The notes below the pieces were generated by a model, which was not told where the DNA came from, did no database searches, and was given only the letters and a program-made list of their open reading frames with translations. This document shows positions 38,401-47,677 of a DNA stretch of 64,000 nucleotides, piece after piece (the first letter of the stretch is position 1; each line of letters opens with the position of its first letter). The translations under genes and the position numbers were made by a program. Source of the DNA: Methylobacter marinus A45 (lineage in GTDB: Bacteria > Pseudomonadota > Gammaproteobacteria > Methylococcales > Methylomonadaceae); the NCBI RefSeq assembly GCF_000383855.1, contig NZ_KB912877.1, positions 4,754,048-4,818,047 on the forward strand. Reading direction: 5' to 3'.

Positions 38401-38871
38401 CATGCCGCCTGGTTCGAGCATCTGCAGCAGCAGGGACTGCCCGGGCAAAGCATCGTCGTCGAGATCACCGAAGGGCTATTGCTCGATGCCGGCATAGCCA
38501 TCACCGACCAGCTGCTCGAGTTTCGCGACGAGGGCATACAAGTCGCCCTCGATGATTTCGGCACCGGTTACTCGTCATTGTCCTACCTGAAAAAATTCGA
38601 CATCGACTACCTCAAGATCGACCGGACCTTTGTCAGCAACCTGGCCTATGGCTCCGACGACATGGCGCTGTGCGAGGCGATCATCGTCATGGCGCACAAG
38701 CTCGGCATCAAAGTCATCGCGGAAGGCGTGGAAACGCCGCAGCAGCGCGACCTGCTGACCACCGTCGGCTGCGATTACGGCCAGGGCTATCTGTTCTCAA
38801 GGCCCGTGCCGGCCGATGAGTTTGAAGCCCTGCTCATTAGTGACCACATCACGGAAAACGCCCCATGCTGA
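35461..38871 (+). CDS. MASE1-PAS-GGDEF-EAL c-di-GMP enzyme, copy 1
   Basis: 1136 residues from a GTG codon. MASE1 membrane sensor (about 25-310, eight helices), three PAS domains (about 325-445, 455-570, 575-690), GGDEF domain with an intact GGDEF motif at 781-785, and EAL domain with EAL at 909-911, DDFGTGYSSLSYL and EGVET. Both halves keep catalytic motifs, so it could make and break c-di-GMP. The weak start site suggests low translation. Followed after 85 bases by a paralogue. Confidence 0.93.
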   Translation: MKFSLTSPLFTGKNIPNLLRVYRWPDLPKLAGLMLTYALSVYIVLRYLTIDSTTISITWIPSGVGLAALLSGGRRYWPALLTGSLLGRLALGHALPPSLFVALSNTIEPLLAVWLLRQGFARKCGSPHRFDPSLMHPCDYYRLALAGATAAAAAALIGVTAFWQAGLLTLQMLPDSLLHWWMGNTLGIILAAPPILVWRQAPGDWFKHQRALEALACFGLAFLAGQFVFLDWFVDDLGGFANGFIMFAFVVWSAVRFGRHGVLLIIGMTSMQALLGALNGVGFFAADIAQTGLINFWLYTLELTIVGMALALVITARAQAEDELRISEERWKCALEGAGDGVWDWNLQTHETFLSAYCKDIVGLPWNERKNSDEDWQSTIYPADYERMMADLQAHLDGRTAAFINEHRILCPNNNWKWLATRGVVVSRGEDGRPLRMIGTHRDISKRKQLQWRQVHTILEASPECMLLVDHDGVILFANQVAARIFAYPITELIGLDVDALVPKLSRADHGRQRAEYMQTLHPRPMGHNNRLAAVRKDGSEFPVEISLSPVELDNRMTVIACVIDITERKQFEQKLQLSATVYRAIGEAIMIADANNRIVAINPAFTQLTGYTEKEAVGRSTKLLKSGRHDIAFYRDMWHTLEKTGRWQGEVWNRRKNGEEYFEWLMINTIYDSTGNVQQRIAIFSDITDQKLAEQTIWKQANFDPLTGLPNRRLFQDRLEQGIKKNHRTGLPMALMLLDLDRFKEVNDTLGHDMGDILLTEGARRLISCVRETDTVARLGGDEFTIILSELDNPGNVERIAQDILKKLAEPFHLKHEVAYVSASIGITFYPDDGEGIDTLLKNADQAMYASKNQGRNRYNYFTPSMQEAAQTRMRLANDLRSALEAGQFSVVYQPIVEMATGVIHKAEALIRWRHPTRGMVSPTEFITIAEETGLIIDIGDWVFREAACQVKHWRERHHADFQISINKSPIQFHNEGNSHAAWFEHLQQQGLPGQSIVVEITEGLLLDAGIAITDQLLEFRDEGIQVALDDFGTGYSSLSYLKKFDIDYLKIDRTFVSNLAYGSDDMALCEAIIVMAHKLGIKVIAEGVETPQQRDLLTTVGCDYGQGYLFSRPVPADEFEALLISDHITENAPC

Positions 38872-38956
38872 CCGTTCGCCGGCTTGCCACTGATAGTTTA
38901 GCGCGGCATTTGCCCGACTTGCCGCTGTCGACAACCTGCTTTCAGGTAACACCACC

Positions 38957-41900
38957 TTGACCCGATTACTGATTTACCGCTGGTCCGATGTGCCCTGGCT
39001 GGCCGCCCTGGCACTCGGCTATGCGCTGCTTGCCAAAATCGTGCTGGACTTTTTTTCCGCCAACGGTGTCATTTCTGTCATATGGCCATCCAGCGGCCTG
39101 GCGCTGGCCGCGCTGCTGCTCGGCGGCCGAAAGTACTGGCCCGGTATTTTTGCCGGCGCCCTCGCCGGCGCCCTGATGGCCGGCTGCACTGCCTGGGTCG
39201 CCGCGTTTATTGCCGCCGGCAATACACTGGAGGCATTCGTTTGCCTGCAGGTGCTATTCCGTTCCGGGCACTTCGATACCGCTTTGACCCATCCCCGGGA
39301 TTTCCTCTGGCTGACCCTGGCGGCCGCCGCCGGCGCCTGCGTCAGCGCCCTGACCGGGACGACGACCTTGCTGCTGACCGGATTCCTGACCCGGCAAACG
39401 CTGGCGCCCGGCCTGCTGCATTGGTGGCAGGGAGACATGCTGGGCATCATACTGGCAACACCGCTGATATTAATCTGGCGCAGGGCGCCCCCCTACTGGC
39501 TTGGGCGGCAACGCGCGCTGGAGGCCGCGGGCTGTTTCGGCCTGACCTTTATTGCCGGCCAGATTATCTTCCTCGGCTGGTTTCACGACATCGTGGGCGA
39601 TTCGCTGAAAGCCTTTTTAATCTTCCCTTTCATCACCTGGAGCGCTGCCCGTTTCGGCCGTCACGGCGTGCTGCTGGTGATCGGCATCACGGCGCTGCAA
39701 GGCCTGCTGGGCTCGATTCACAAAGTCGGGTATTTCGCCAGTGAGTTCCCCCAGATCCACCTGAGCAACTTTTGGCTCTACCTGATCGTGCTGACCCTAG
39801 TCGGCATGACCCAGGCGCTGACCATTTTCAAGCGGCGGCAAAGCGAGGCGGCGCTGCGTACTAGCGAGGAACGTTGGAAATTTGCCCTGGAAGGGGCCGG
39901 CGATGGCGTATGGGACTGGGATTTCCGGACCGGCGAAATATTCTTCTCCGAACGCTGCCATGAAATACTGGGTTACACGGAGGAAGAACGCCAAGGCGGA
40001 TACCGGCATTGGCAATCGACCATCCATCCCGAGGACTATGCGCGCATGATGCAGGACCTGCACGCGCACCTGGACGGCAAGACCCGGTATTTTAACAACG
40101 AGCACCGCGCCCGCTATCGCGACGGCAGCTGGAAATGGCTGCTGACGCGCGGCATGGTAGTCAGCCGCGACGCCTCCGGCAAGGCCTTGCGCCTGATCGG
40201 CACGCAAACCGACATTACCGAACGCAAGCGGCAGGAAATGGCGAATCGCTCGCACAGCCAGGTGCTGGAGCAGGTATCGAAAGGCCTGCCTCTGCCGGAC
40301 ATTCTGGCAACCCTGGCGCTGAGCGTGGAGGTGCAAAATCCCGCCATGCGCTGTTCCCTCCTGCTGCTGGACGGCGACGGCAAGCATCTGTTGACCGGCG
40401 CCGCGCCCAGTCTGCCGCATTACTATAACTCAGCCATTCACGGCACACCTGTCGGCATCGGCGCGGGCTCTTTCGGCACCGCGGCCTGCACGGGCCGGCG
40501 CGTCATTGTCGAGGATATCGCTTCTCACCCCTACTGGCAGTCCTACAAAGCCCTGGCCGCCAGCGCCGGCCTGGGCGCATGCTGGTCGGAACCCATCATG
40601 ACCGCGGCCGGCAAGATGCTCGGCACCTTTTCCATTTACCACAGCACCACCAAAGCGCCGGATGCCGCTGAAATCGACTTGCTCGAGCAGTCCGCCAAGC
40701 TGGCGGGCATCGCGATTGAAAGACAACTGGCCAGCGATGCGCTGCGCGAGAGCTCGCAATATCTGCGTACGATCATCGAAACCTCGCCTGAATGCGTGAA
40801 ATTGATTGACAAGGATGGCACACTGCTAGCGATCAACGCAGCCGGCCTTAAAATGATCGAAGCCGACAACGAGGCCGGCGTTGTCGGGCAAAACGTTTAT
40901 CCCGTCATTGCCCCCGAGTATCGGGATGCCTTCCGTGAGCTAAACGAGCGGGTCTGCCAGGGGCAGAAAGACACGCTCGAATACGAAATCATCGGTCTGC
41001 ACGGCACGCGCCGGTGGATGGAAACCCATGCCGTGCCGTTCTCGAGCAAGCCGGGCGAGAAACTGGTCCAATTATCCATTACCCGCGACATCACCAAGCG
41101 TAAAGAAGCCGAGGTTCTGATCTGGCAGCAGGCGAATTTCGATCCGCTGACCGGCCTGCCGAACCGGCGCATGCTTTATGACCGGCTGGAACAGGCCTGC
41201 AAGAAATCGCGCCGCACGGGCCTGCCGCTGGCGGTGATATTTCTGGACCTCGACCGCTTCAAGGAAGTCAACGATGCATTGGGACATGACATGGGCGACA
41301 TTCTGCTGATCGATGCGGCACAACGCCTGCGCGGCTGCGTGCGCGAAACCGACACCGTCGCGCGCCTGGGCGGCGATGAATTCACTATTATTCTGACCGA
41401 AGTGGACGACATCAGCATCGTCGAACGCATCGCGCGCACGATCCTGCAGAAACTGATCGAACCGTTTCACATGAAAAACGAAGTGGCTTATGTCTCGGCG
41501 AGCATCGGCATCACCTTTTATCCCGATGACGGCGAAGGCATCGACACGCTGCTCAAGAATGCCGACCAGGCCATGTACGCCTCCAAAAACCAGGGCCGCA
41601 ACCGCTACAATTATTTCACGCCGTCCATGCAGGAAGCCGCCCACAACCGCATGAGGCTGGCCAACGACTTGCGCGGCGCGCTCGAAGCCGGCCAGTTCAG
41701 CATGGCCTATCAGCCGATCGTGGAGATGGCGACCGGCGTGATTCATAAGGCCGAGGCGCTGATCCGCTGGCAGCACCCGATCCGCGGCCCGATCAGTCCG
41801 GCCGAGTTCATCACCATCGCCGAGGAAACCGGCCTGGTTATCGACATCGGCGACTGGGTGTTCCGCGAAGCGGCCTGCCAGGTCAAACACTGGCGTAAGC

Positions 41901-42442
41901 TGTACCGGCCGGATTTCCAGATCAGCGTCAACAAATCGCCCATCCAGTTCCATAACGAAAACAGCAACCATGCCGCCTGGTTCGAGCATCTGCAGCAACA
42001 GGAACTCTCCGGGCAAAGCATCGTCGTCGAGATCACCGAAGGGGTATTGCTCGATGCCAGCACGGCCGTCACCGACCAGCTGCTCGAATTTTGCGACGCC
42101 AGCATACAAGTGGCGATCGATGATTTCGGCACCGGTTATTCGTCACTGTCCTACCTGAAAAAATTCGACATCGACTACCTCAAGATCGACCAGTCCTTTG
42201 TCAGCAACCTGGCCTATGGCTCCGACGACATGGCGCTGTGCGAGGCGATCATCGTCATGGCGCACAAGCTCGGCATCAAGGTCATCGCGGAAGGCGTGGA
42301 AACACCGCAGCAACGCGACCTGCTGACGACCGTCGGCTGCGATTACGGCCAGGGATACCTGTTCTCGAAACCGCTGCCCGCCGAGGCATTTGAACGCCTG
42401 CTCAGCAGTCAAAACGCAACCCAACCGGGCAATTTGCAATGA
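38957..42442 (+). CDS. MASE1-PAS-GAF-PAS-GGDEF-EAL c-di-GMP enzyme, copy 2
   Basis: 1161 residues from a TTG codon. MASE1 (about 10-295), PAS (~310-440), GAF (~445-590; one sensor domain is thus different from copy 1), PAS (~595-710), GGDEF with GGDEF at 805-809, EAL with EALIRW, DDFGTGYSSLSYL and EGVET. From the GGDEF domain on, DNA matches copy 1 over long stretches, while sensor parts differ. Probably co-transcribed with copy 1. Confidence 0.93.
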   Translation: MTRLLIYRWSDVPWLAALALGYALLAKIVLDFFSANGVISVIWPSSGLALAALLLGGRKYWPGIFAGALAGALMAGCTAWVAAFIAAGNTLEAFVCLQVLFRSGHFDTALTHPRDFLWLTLAAAAGACVSALTGTTTLLLTGFLTRQTLAPGLLHWWQGDMLGIILATPLILIWRRAPPYWLGRQRALEAAGCFGLTFIAGQIIFLGWFHDIVGDSLKAFLIFPFITWSAARFGRHGVLLVIGITALQGLLGSIHKVGYFASEFPQIHLSNFWLYLIVLTLVGMTQALTIFKRRQSEAALRTSEERWKFALEGAGDGVWDWDFRTGEIFFSERCHEILGYTEEERQGGYRHWQSTIHPEDYARMMQDLHAHLDGKTRYFNNEHRARYRDGSWKWLLTRGMVVSRDASGKALRLIGTQTDITERKRQEMANRSHSQVLEQVSKGLPLPDILATLALSVEVQNPAMRCSLLLLDGDGKHLLTGAAPSLPHYYNSAIHGTPVGIGAGSFGTAACTGRRVIVEDIASHPYWQSYKALAASAGLGACWSEPIMTAAGKMLGTFSIYHSTTKAPDAAEIDLLEQSAKLAGIAIERQLASDALRESSQYLRTIIETSPECVKLIDKDGTLLAINAAGLKMIEADNEAGVVGQNVYPVIAPEYRDAFRELNERVCQGQKDTLEYEIIGLHGTRRWMETHAVPFSSKPGEKLVQLSITRDITKRKEAEVLIWQQANFDPLTGLPNRRMLYDRLEQACKKSRRTGLPLAVIFLDLDRFKEVNDALGHDMGDILLIDAAQRLRGCVRETDTVARLGGDEFTIILTEVDDISIVERIARTILQKLIEPFHMKNEVAYVSASIGITFYPDDGEGIDTLLKNADQAMYASKNQGRNRYNYFTPSMQEAAHNRMRLANDLRGALEAGQFSMAYQPIVEMATGVIHKAEALIRWQHPIRGPISPAEFITIAEETGLVIDIGDWVFREAACQVKHWRKLYRPDFQISVNKSPIQFHNENSNHAAWFEHLQQQELSGQSIVVEITEGVLLDASTAVTDQLLEFCDASIQVAIDDFGTGYSSLSYLKKFDIDYLKIDQSFVSNLAYGSDDMALCEAIIVMAHKLGIKVIAEGVETPQQRDLLTTVGCDYGQGYLFSKPLPAEAFERLLSSQNATQPGNLQ

Positions 42443-42606
42443 TATAATCGGTTTTTTTTTAAGGCACTGCTAATATACAGTGATATACCGGCCGGAAAAT
42501 TCGCACCATCCGGCAGGCCGAACCCGATTCAGAATACCGTCGCGCTAACGGTATTTTGCCAAACCGCTGTCATTACAATTTAATTGCGCAACATCAGTAA
42601 GACAAA

Positions 42607-44541
42607 ATGGCCCATAACCCACAACTCTCTTCAAAACCGGAAACCCTCATTTCCGTTTTGAGCCTTCTCGGCATCGGCGCCTATCTGATACTGCGTTATG
42701 CCCTCGACGCGGGCAATGAGTTCTATACCCTGTCGGGCCATGCCTCCCTGACCTCGCCGCGCGCCGACACGTACTCAGGCCGGTTCAGTTTTCGTATTTT
42801 GCAACAGGAACTGCCGCTGATCGCCGTGCTGATACTGGGCGGCGTGCCGTTGCTTTACCAGCTGCTCGGCAAGCTGTTCCGGCGCGACCTGGGCGCCGAC
42901 CTGTTGGCCGGCATATCCATCGTCACGGCCGTTCTGCTGCATGAATACCTGGCGGGCAGCCTGGTCGTGCTGATGCTGGCCGGCGGCGCGGTACTGGAAT
43001 CCCAGGCCGTCCGCCGGGCGTCTTCGGTGCTGGAAGCGCTTGCCCGGCGCATGCCGTCCATCGCGCACCGCAAAACGGACGATACGATGACCGACATCAC
43101 CACCGAGCAGGTTGCTATCGGCGATATCTTGCTGATCCTGCCCCATGAAATCTGTCCTGTCGACGGTACGGTCGTGGAAGGCACCGGCACGATGGACGAA
43201 TCCTATCTGACCGGCGAGCCGTACATGATGTCGAAAGTCAACGGCTCGCAAGTGCTGTCCGGCGCGATCAACGGCGAAACGGCGCTGACCATTCGCGCCG
43301 ATAAACTGGCCGTCGACTCGCGTTATGCCAAGATCATGGAGGTCATGCATTCCTCCGAGCAGCACCGGCCCAAACTCAGGCGCCTGGGCGATCAGCTGGG
43401 CGCCGTCTACACGCCGGTGGCGTTGACGCTCGCGCTGGTGGCCTGGTCGGCCAGCGGCGACGTGATCCGCTTTCTGGCCGTGCTGGTCATCGCCACGCCC
43501 TGCCCTTTGCTGATCGGCATACCGGTCACCATCATCAGCTCCATTTCGCTGGCGGCACGGCGCGAGATCATCATCAAGAACCCGGCCATTCTGGAGACTC
43601 TGGGCACCTGCCGCACGGCTATCTTCGACAAGACCGGCACGCTGACCTACGGCCGCCCGGCCTTGACTGCCCTGATTCCCGGCCACGGCCATAGCGCACA
43701 GGCCGTGCTGTCACTGATTGCCAGCCTGGAACGCTATTCCAAGCATCCGTTATCCGGCGCTATAATCAAAGCCGCCGAAAAATCCGCTTTGCCATTACTC
43801 AAGGTTAGCAATATCATGGAACTGCCCGGAGAAGGGCTGAGCGGCGAAGTGGATGGAAAACGGGTCCAGGTCACCAGCCGCCAGAAGTTGCTTGCCCTTC
43901 AGCCGGAAGCGCGGTTACCGCCCGTTTGTGGCGGTCTGGAATGCATTGTACTGATTGATGGCGCCTACGCGGCCACGTTGCAATTTCGCGATGAAGTACG
44001 CGCCGACAGTTCATCCTTCATCAATCACCTGCATCCCAGCCATCTGTTTGACCGGGTTATGCTGGTTTCGGGCGACCGGGAATCGGAAGTCCGTTATCTG
44101 GCGGAACAGGTCGGAATTGAACATGTGTACTTCGGACAGAGTCCTATACAAAAACTGAATATCGTACGCCGGGAAACCAAAGCCGCGAAAACCGTATTTC
44201 TGGGGGACGGCATTAACGACGCCCCGGCGTTGACCGCCGCGACCATCGGCATTGCCTTTGGCCAGAACAGCGACATTACCGGCGAGTCCGCCGATGCCGT
44301 GATTATGAACAGCTCGCTGCTGAAAGTCGACGAACTGTTCCATATCGGCGAACGCATGCGGGCGATTGCCCTGCAGAGTGCCATAGGCGGCATGTCGCTC
44401 AGCGTGATCGGCATGATAGCGGCAGGCCTGGGCTATCTGACGCCGGTCGCGGGCGCCATTACCCAGGAGATTATTGATGTCTTTGCGGTATTGAATGCCT
44501 TAAGGGCGGCGATACCGCCGAAAACCCTCTCTGACTATTAA
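42607..44541 (+). CDS. P1B-type metal-transporting ATPase with TPC motif
   Basis: 644 residues. Actuator TGEP at 202-205, translocation motif T-P-C-P-L at 297-301, phosphorylation site D341 in [16 protein letters not shown] and [13 protein letters not shown] motif, not CPC or SPC, is the mark of the P1B-5 group, which exports Ni, Fe or Co. There is no N-terminal metal-binding domain and no C-terminal hemerythrin domain seen in many P1B-5 pumps. Followed by PepSY and sensor genes; metal specificity is an inference. Confidence 0.88.
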   Translation: MAHNPQLSSKPETLISVLSLLGIGAYLILRYALDAGNEFYTLSGHASLTSPRADTYSGRFSFRILQQELPLIAVLILGGVPLLYQLLGKLFRRDLGADLLAGISIVTAVLLHEYLAGSLVVLMLAGGAVLESQAVRRASSVLEALARRMPSIAHRKTDDTMTDITTEQVAIGDILLILPHEICPVDGTVVEGTGTMDESYLTGEPYMMSKVNGSQVLSGAINGETALTIRADKLAVDSRYAKIMEVMHSSEQHRPKLRRLGDQLGAVYTPVALTLALVAWSASGDVIRFLAVLVIATPCPLLIGIPVTIISSISLAARREIIIKNPAILETLGTCRTAIFDKTGTLTYGRPALTALIPGHGHSAQAVLSLIASLERYSKHPLSGAIIKAAEKSALPLLKVSNIMELPGEGLSGEVDGKRVQVTSRQKLLALQPEARLPPVCGGLECIVLIDGAYAATLQFRDEVRADSSSFINHLHPSHLFDRVMLVSGDRESEVRYLAEQVGIEHVYFGQSPIQKLNIVRRETKAAKTVFLGDGINDAPALTAATIGIAFGQNSDITGESADAVIMNSSLLKVDELFHIGERMRAIALQSAIGGMSLSVIGMIAAGLGYLTPVAGAITQEIIDVFAVLNALRAAIPPKTLSDY

Positions 44542-44606
44542 TGTCGTGTAGTTCAGCGCTCCCGTCAGAGAGAATACTGTCAACTTTATGAGATTGGACT
44601 AAAAAA

Positions 44607-45053
44607 ATGATAATGATTACTTTATCCTCTACTAGGTCACACTCTCGGCAACAACACCTGTACCGCCTGCACGCAGGCCTTCATTCCTATCTGCCGAGTA
44701 TTTTCCAGTTGTTGAGAAAACTGCTGTTGCTCGGCGCCTTGTTCATGCTGTTCAGCACCAGCGGCATGGCCATGAGCGATGATCATGACCGGGCCAAGGA
44801 ACTGCTCGACGACGGCATTGTGCAACCGCTTGAAACCATCCTGGATCTGTATGTCGAAAAATACCCGGGGCCGGTCATGGATATCAAACTGGAAAGGAAA
44901 AACAAGCTGATCTTTTATAAAATTGACATCGCCGACAATAACGGTATCGTGAAAACTTTAACCATTAACGCGCAATCCGGTCAATTAATACAACCTGAAT
45001 TGGTTCTGGCCAAAAAGAAGGGCTCTAAAAAACGTGCAACCGCCACTAATTGA
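44607..45053 (+). CDS. PepSY-like exported protein
   Basis: 148 residues if the ATG at 44607 is used; about 35 polar residues then precede a hydrophobic segment (LLRKLLLLGALFMLFSTSGMAM). After it comes a PepSY-like domain (GIVQPLETILDLYVEKYPG, then LIFYKIDIADNNGIVKTL). The start is uncertain because a Fur-like sequence overlaps it. Lies between the metal ATPase and the sensor kinase, so likely part of their control. Confidence 0.75.
   Translation: MIMITLSSTRSHSRQQHLYRLHAGLHSYLPSIFQLLRKLLLLGALFMLFSTSGMAMSDDHDRAKELLDDGIVQPLETILDLYVEKYPGPVMDIKLERKNKLIFYKIDIADNNGIVKTLTINAQSGQLIQPELVLAKKKGSKKRATATN
44609..44627. promoter_or_regulatory. Fur-box-like sequence
   Basis: GATAATGATTACTTTATCC matches the 19-base Fur consensus at 12 positions (first nine in a row). 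It overlaps the chosen start codon of the PepSY gene, so either the start lies downstream or Fur acts as a roadblock at the start. Confidence 0.4.
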
Positions 45054-45091
45054 AAATAGACGGGATTTAACCAGTTGAAGGAACAATCCGT

Positions 45092-46417
45092 ATGAAATCG
45101 TTGCAACAACGTCTCGGCGTTGCTCTATTGATCAGTTTAACAGCCACATTTACGGCTTTATGGTGGCTGACCGACGGCACCCTACAGGATATCGCCGAAA
45201 AGCATGTCGCATCGCGTCTGGCGCAGGAAGCCGAAAATGTGCTGGCGGCAACCCGGATCGATAACACCAAAAAAATCGGGCTCGACAAGGAACAGATCAA
45301 CCCGGCCTACCAGCAACCCTTTTCAGGTCAGTATTACCAGCTATACAGCGATAACGAGATCATGCGCTCGCGTTCGTTATGGGATATGGACCTGTCCATT
45401 CCGAATTTGGCAGCCGGCGAAAAGCGCCGGCTTTATCTGTCCGGCCCGCAGCAGCAGTCCTTGCTGGTCATGGCCTATGGTTATGACCGGCACGACCGGA
45501 CCATCGTCGTTGCTGTTGCCGAAGACCTGTCGCCGACACTGGCGTTCATCGAACCGTTTCAATTGCGTTTTCTGATCATCGCGGTGACCCTATTGCTGCT
45601 GCTGATAGTGATGCAGACCCTTATTATCGGCACCGTATTTCAGCCGTTAAAGTCCATGCGGCGCCAACTCAGCGCTTTGAAACGAGGCACGATCACCCGA
45701 CTCGATACGACCGAAGCGCCCAAAGAGGTATCGGCGCTGGTCGATGAGATCAATTGGCTGCTGCAGGCACTGGAACAACGCGTGCAGCGCCCGCAGAACG
45801 CCCTTGATGATCTGGCTCAGGCGTTAAAACCATCGCTGGAAGAACTGCCGCAATTGCCTGACGAAGAGCCCCTGCAAACCGAGCCTGAAATCAGCCAGCC
45901 TTTAGCGGAAGAAACCGCCGGCAGCGGTTGCCCGCTGGAGTCGTCATTCCTGGAGGATCCGGAACCTTCGCTGATGAAACTTGATATTGAGCAGGAAATA
46001 TTGACCTTGATCAACGCCCTGCAAAGCATGTACCGGGATAAGAATCTGGACATTATCTTTATCATGCCGAGAACCGATGTCTTATTGATCGATAGTGAAG
46101 ATATGCTGGAACTGTCCAGCAGTCTGCTCAAAAACGCCTGCAAATGGGCCCAGTCCAGAGTCAAGCTGAGCCTTGAAATCGATGAGGCCATTTACCTGAG
46201 AATTGAAGATGACGGACCGGGCATTTCCGACACCGATATGCTTGAGCACACTCCGGCCAATATGCTCCCGCACCAAGGCCTCGGCGATTACGGCATCGGC
46301 CTGTCCACGGCGCAATCCATTGCTAAACACCATGGCGGAGAGCTGAAATTTCATCGCTCCCGCGACTTGGGCGGATTCTGCGTGGAAGTCGTTTTACCCC
46401 TGACCGAGCCGTTGTAA
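45092..46417 (+). CDS. PhoQ-like sensor kinase lacking the phospho-accepting His
   Basis: 441 residues. Membrane helices at about 8-27 and 158-183 with a periplasmic sensor between, then HAMP. The dimerisation region reads NALDDLAQALKPSLEEL; relatives have DLAHALKTPL, so the acceptor His is Gln243 and the following T-P is lost. A 50-residue Pro/Glu-rich insert follows. The ATPase domain looks intact (LSSSLLKNACKWAQ, EDDGPGIS, GLGDYGIGLST). No response regulator is adjacent. It cannot autophosphorylate in the usual way; it may act as a phosphatase, an ATP-bound switch or a partner of another kinase. Confidence 0.85.
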   Translation: MKSLQQRLGVALLISLTATFTALWWLTDGTLQDIAEKHVASRLAQEAENVLAATRIDNTKKIGLDKEQINPAYQQPFSGQYYQLYSDNEIMRSRSLWDMDLSIPNLAAGEKRRLYLSGPQQQSLLVMAYGYDRHDRTIVVAVAEDLSPTLAFIEPFQLRFLIIAVTLLLLLIVMQTLIIGTVFQPLKSMRRQLSALKRGTITRLDTTEAPKEVSALVDEINWLLQALEQRVQRPQNALDDLAQALKPSLEELPQLPDEEPLQTEPEISQPLAEETAGSGCPLESSFLEDPEPSLMKLDIEQEILTLINALQSMYRDKNLDIIFIMPRTDVLLIDSEDMLELSSSLLKNACKWAQSRVKLSLEIDEAIYLRIEDDGPGISDTDMLEHTPANMLPHQGLGDYGIGLSTAQSIAKHHGGELKFHRSRDLGGFCVEVVLPLTEPL

Positions 46418-46480
46418 GCCTGCTGCGGCCTGATCATTCAAGAAACCGCAGGGGACGCAACGTGCATCTTTTCAAAATCT

Positions 46481-46571
46481 TAGGATGTGCTGACCCAAAG
46501 TAGGCGCTCCAGGCGACGCAGTGAAGCGCATCGCTCGCGAACGATGCGCCTCCTGTCGTCGGCACATCCTA
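46481..46571. repeat. 91-bp MITE-like element
   Basis: Ends TAGGATGTGCTGAC and GTCGGCACATCCTA are inverted repeats with one mismatch. Inside is the palindrome GCGCATCG-CTCGCGAA-CGATGCGC. No gene. Confidence 0.78.
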
Positions 46572-46709
46572 TGTTTAAACAGGGAAATTATTTATGACCA
46601 AATCCTTAATGGCGTTTTGAAGGCATTCAATAGCACCAATACATACCCCGCCGGGCCAATTACCCCATTGAACCAACTTGAACCAATCGTATTTTTCCAA
46701 GGACATCCC

Positions 46710-47405
46710 ATGCCCAGCCCTCACCCGGAAACACATCGCACGCATCGCATCGGCTGGCTGCGCGCCGCCGTTTTAGGCGCCAACGACGGCATTGTATCCA
46801 CCGCCAGCCTGATCGTCGGCATCGCCGCCTCCAATGCCGCCCATACCGAGATCATGCTGGCCGGCGCGGCGGGCCTGGTGGCCGGCGCCATGTCGATGGC
46901 GGCAGGCGAATACGTATCGGTCAGCTCCCAGGCCGATACCGAAACGGCCGATCTGGCCCGCGAACGCCGGGAACTCGACGCGGACGAACCCCATGAGAAA
47001 AAGGAACTGGCGGCGATCTATGTCATGCGCGGACTGGAGCCGTCATTGGCCGAGCTGGTTGCCGAGCAACTGATGCGGAACAATGCCCTGGAAGCCCATG
47101 CGCGCGACGAACTGGGCATCTCGGCGACCGTGAGCGCCCGCCCGGTCCAGGCGGCGTTAACCTCGGCCGCCACCTTTGCCGTGGGTGCGTTTTTGCCGCT
47201 GCTGATCGTATTGATTGCCCCCGCTGTCCATTTAATGGCCTCCGTCATCGCAACATCATTGTTGTGCCTGGCTCTGCTGGGCATGCTGGCGGCCCAAACC
47301 GGCGGCTCAAGCTTGGTCAAGGGTGCCTGCCGCGTCACCTTCTGGGGCGCGCTGGCCATGGGTTTGACAGCCCTCGTCGGCTCTCTCTTCGGCACTGTCG
47401 CGTAA
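46710..47405 (+). CDS. VIT1/CCC1-family Fe2+/Mn2+ transporter
   Basis: 231 residues from the ATG at 46710 (AAGGA upstream). Signature GWLRAAVLGANDGIVSTASL and AGAMSMAAGEYVSVSSQ, a charged cytosolic metal-binding part (about 80-135) and three further helices. Exports or stores Fe2+ or Mn2+. Stop overlaps the start of the GIY-YIG gene (TAATG). With the P1B-5-type ATPase it suggests iron or related metal handling. Confidence 0.92.
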   Translation: MPSPHPETHRTHRIGWLRAAVLGANDGIVSTASLIVGIAASNAAHTEIMLAGAAGLVAGAMSMAAGEYVSVSSQADTETADLARERRELDADEPHEKKELAAIYVMRGLEPSLAELVAEQLMRNNALEAHARDELGISATVSARPVQAALTSAATFAVGAFLPLLIVLIAPAVHLMASVIATSLLCLALLGMLAAQTGGSSLVKGACRVTFWGALAMGLTALVGSLFGTVA

Positions 47406-47677
47406 TGCCCTGGTGTGTCTATATGATCCGTTGCAGTGACGGCTCGCTTTACACGGGCATCACCAATGATGTCCAAAGACGCTTTCAGCAACATACCGAT
47501 GGCCTGGGCGCCAAATATTTTCGCGGGCGCCAACCCGAAGCCCTGGTTTATGTCGAAACCGGACATGACCGCAGCTCCGCCAGCAAACGCGAAAGCGCCA
47601 TCAAGAAACTGCCCCGTACCGAGAAACTGCAACTGCTTGCCTCGGCCATGAACCAGATTACCGCTATGCCTTCATGA
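47405..47677 (+). CDS. GIY-YIG nuclease-domain protein (YhbQ/UPF0213 type)
   Basis: 90 residues. GIY-YIG-like motif as CVYMIRCSDGSLYTGITND, Arg in RRFQQHTDG, and Glu in KRESAIKKL. Stand-alone domain of the UPF0213 family, whose role may be DNA damage related. Overlaps both neighbours by one and four bases. Confidence 0.9.
   Translation: MPWCVYMIRCSDGSLYTGITNDVQRRFQQHTDGLGAKYFRGRQPEALVYVETGHDRSSASKRESAIKKLPRTEKLQLLASAMNQITAMPS

Noticed and set aside
37186..38448. Minus-strand frame of 420 codons opposite the first GGDEF-EAL gene
   Set aside because: The same frame recurs opposite the second copy only because the coding strand is duplicated; no family features.
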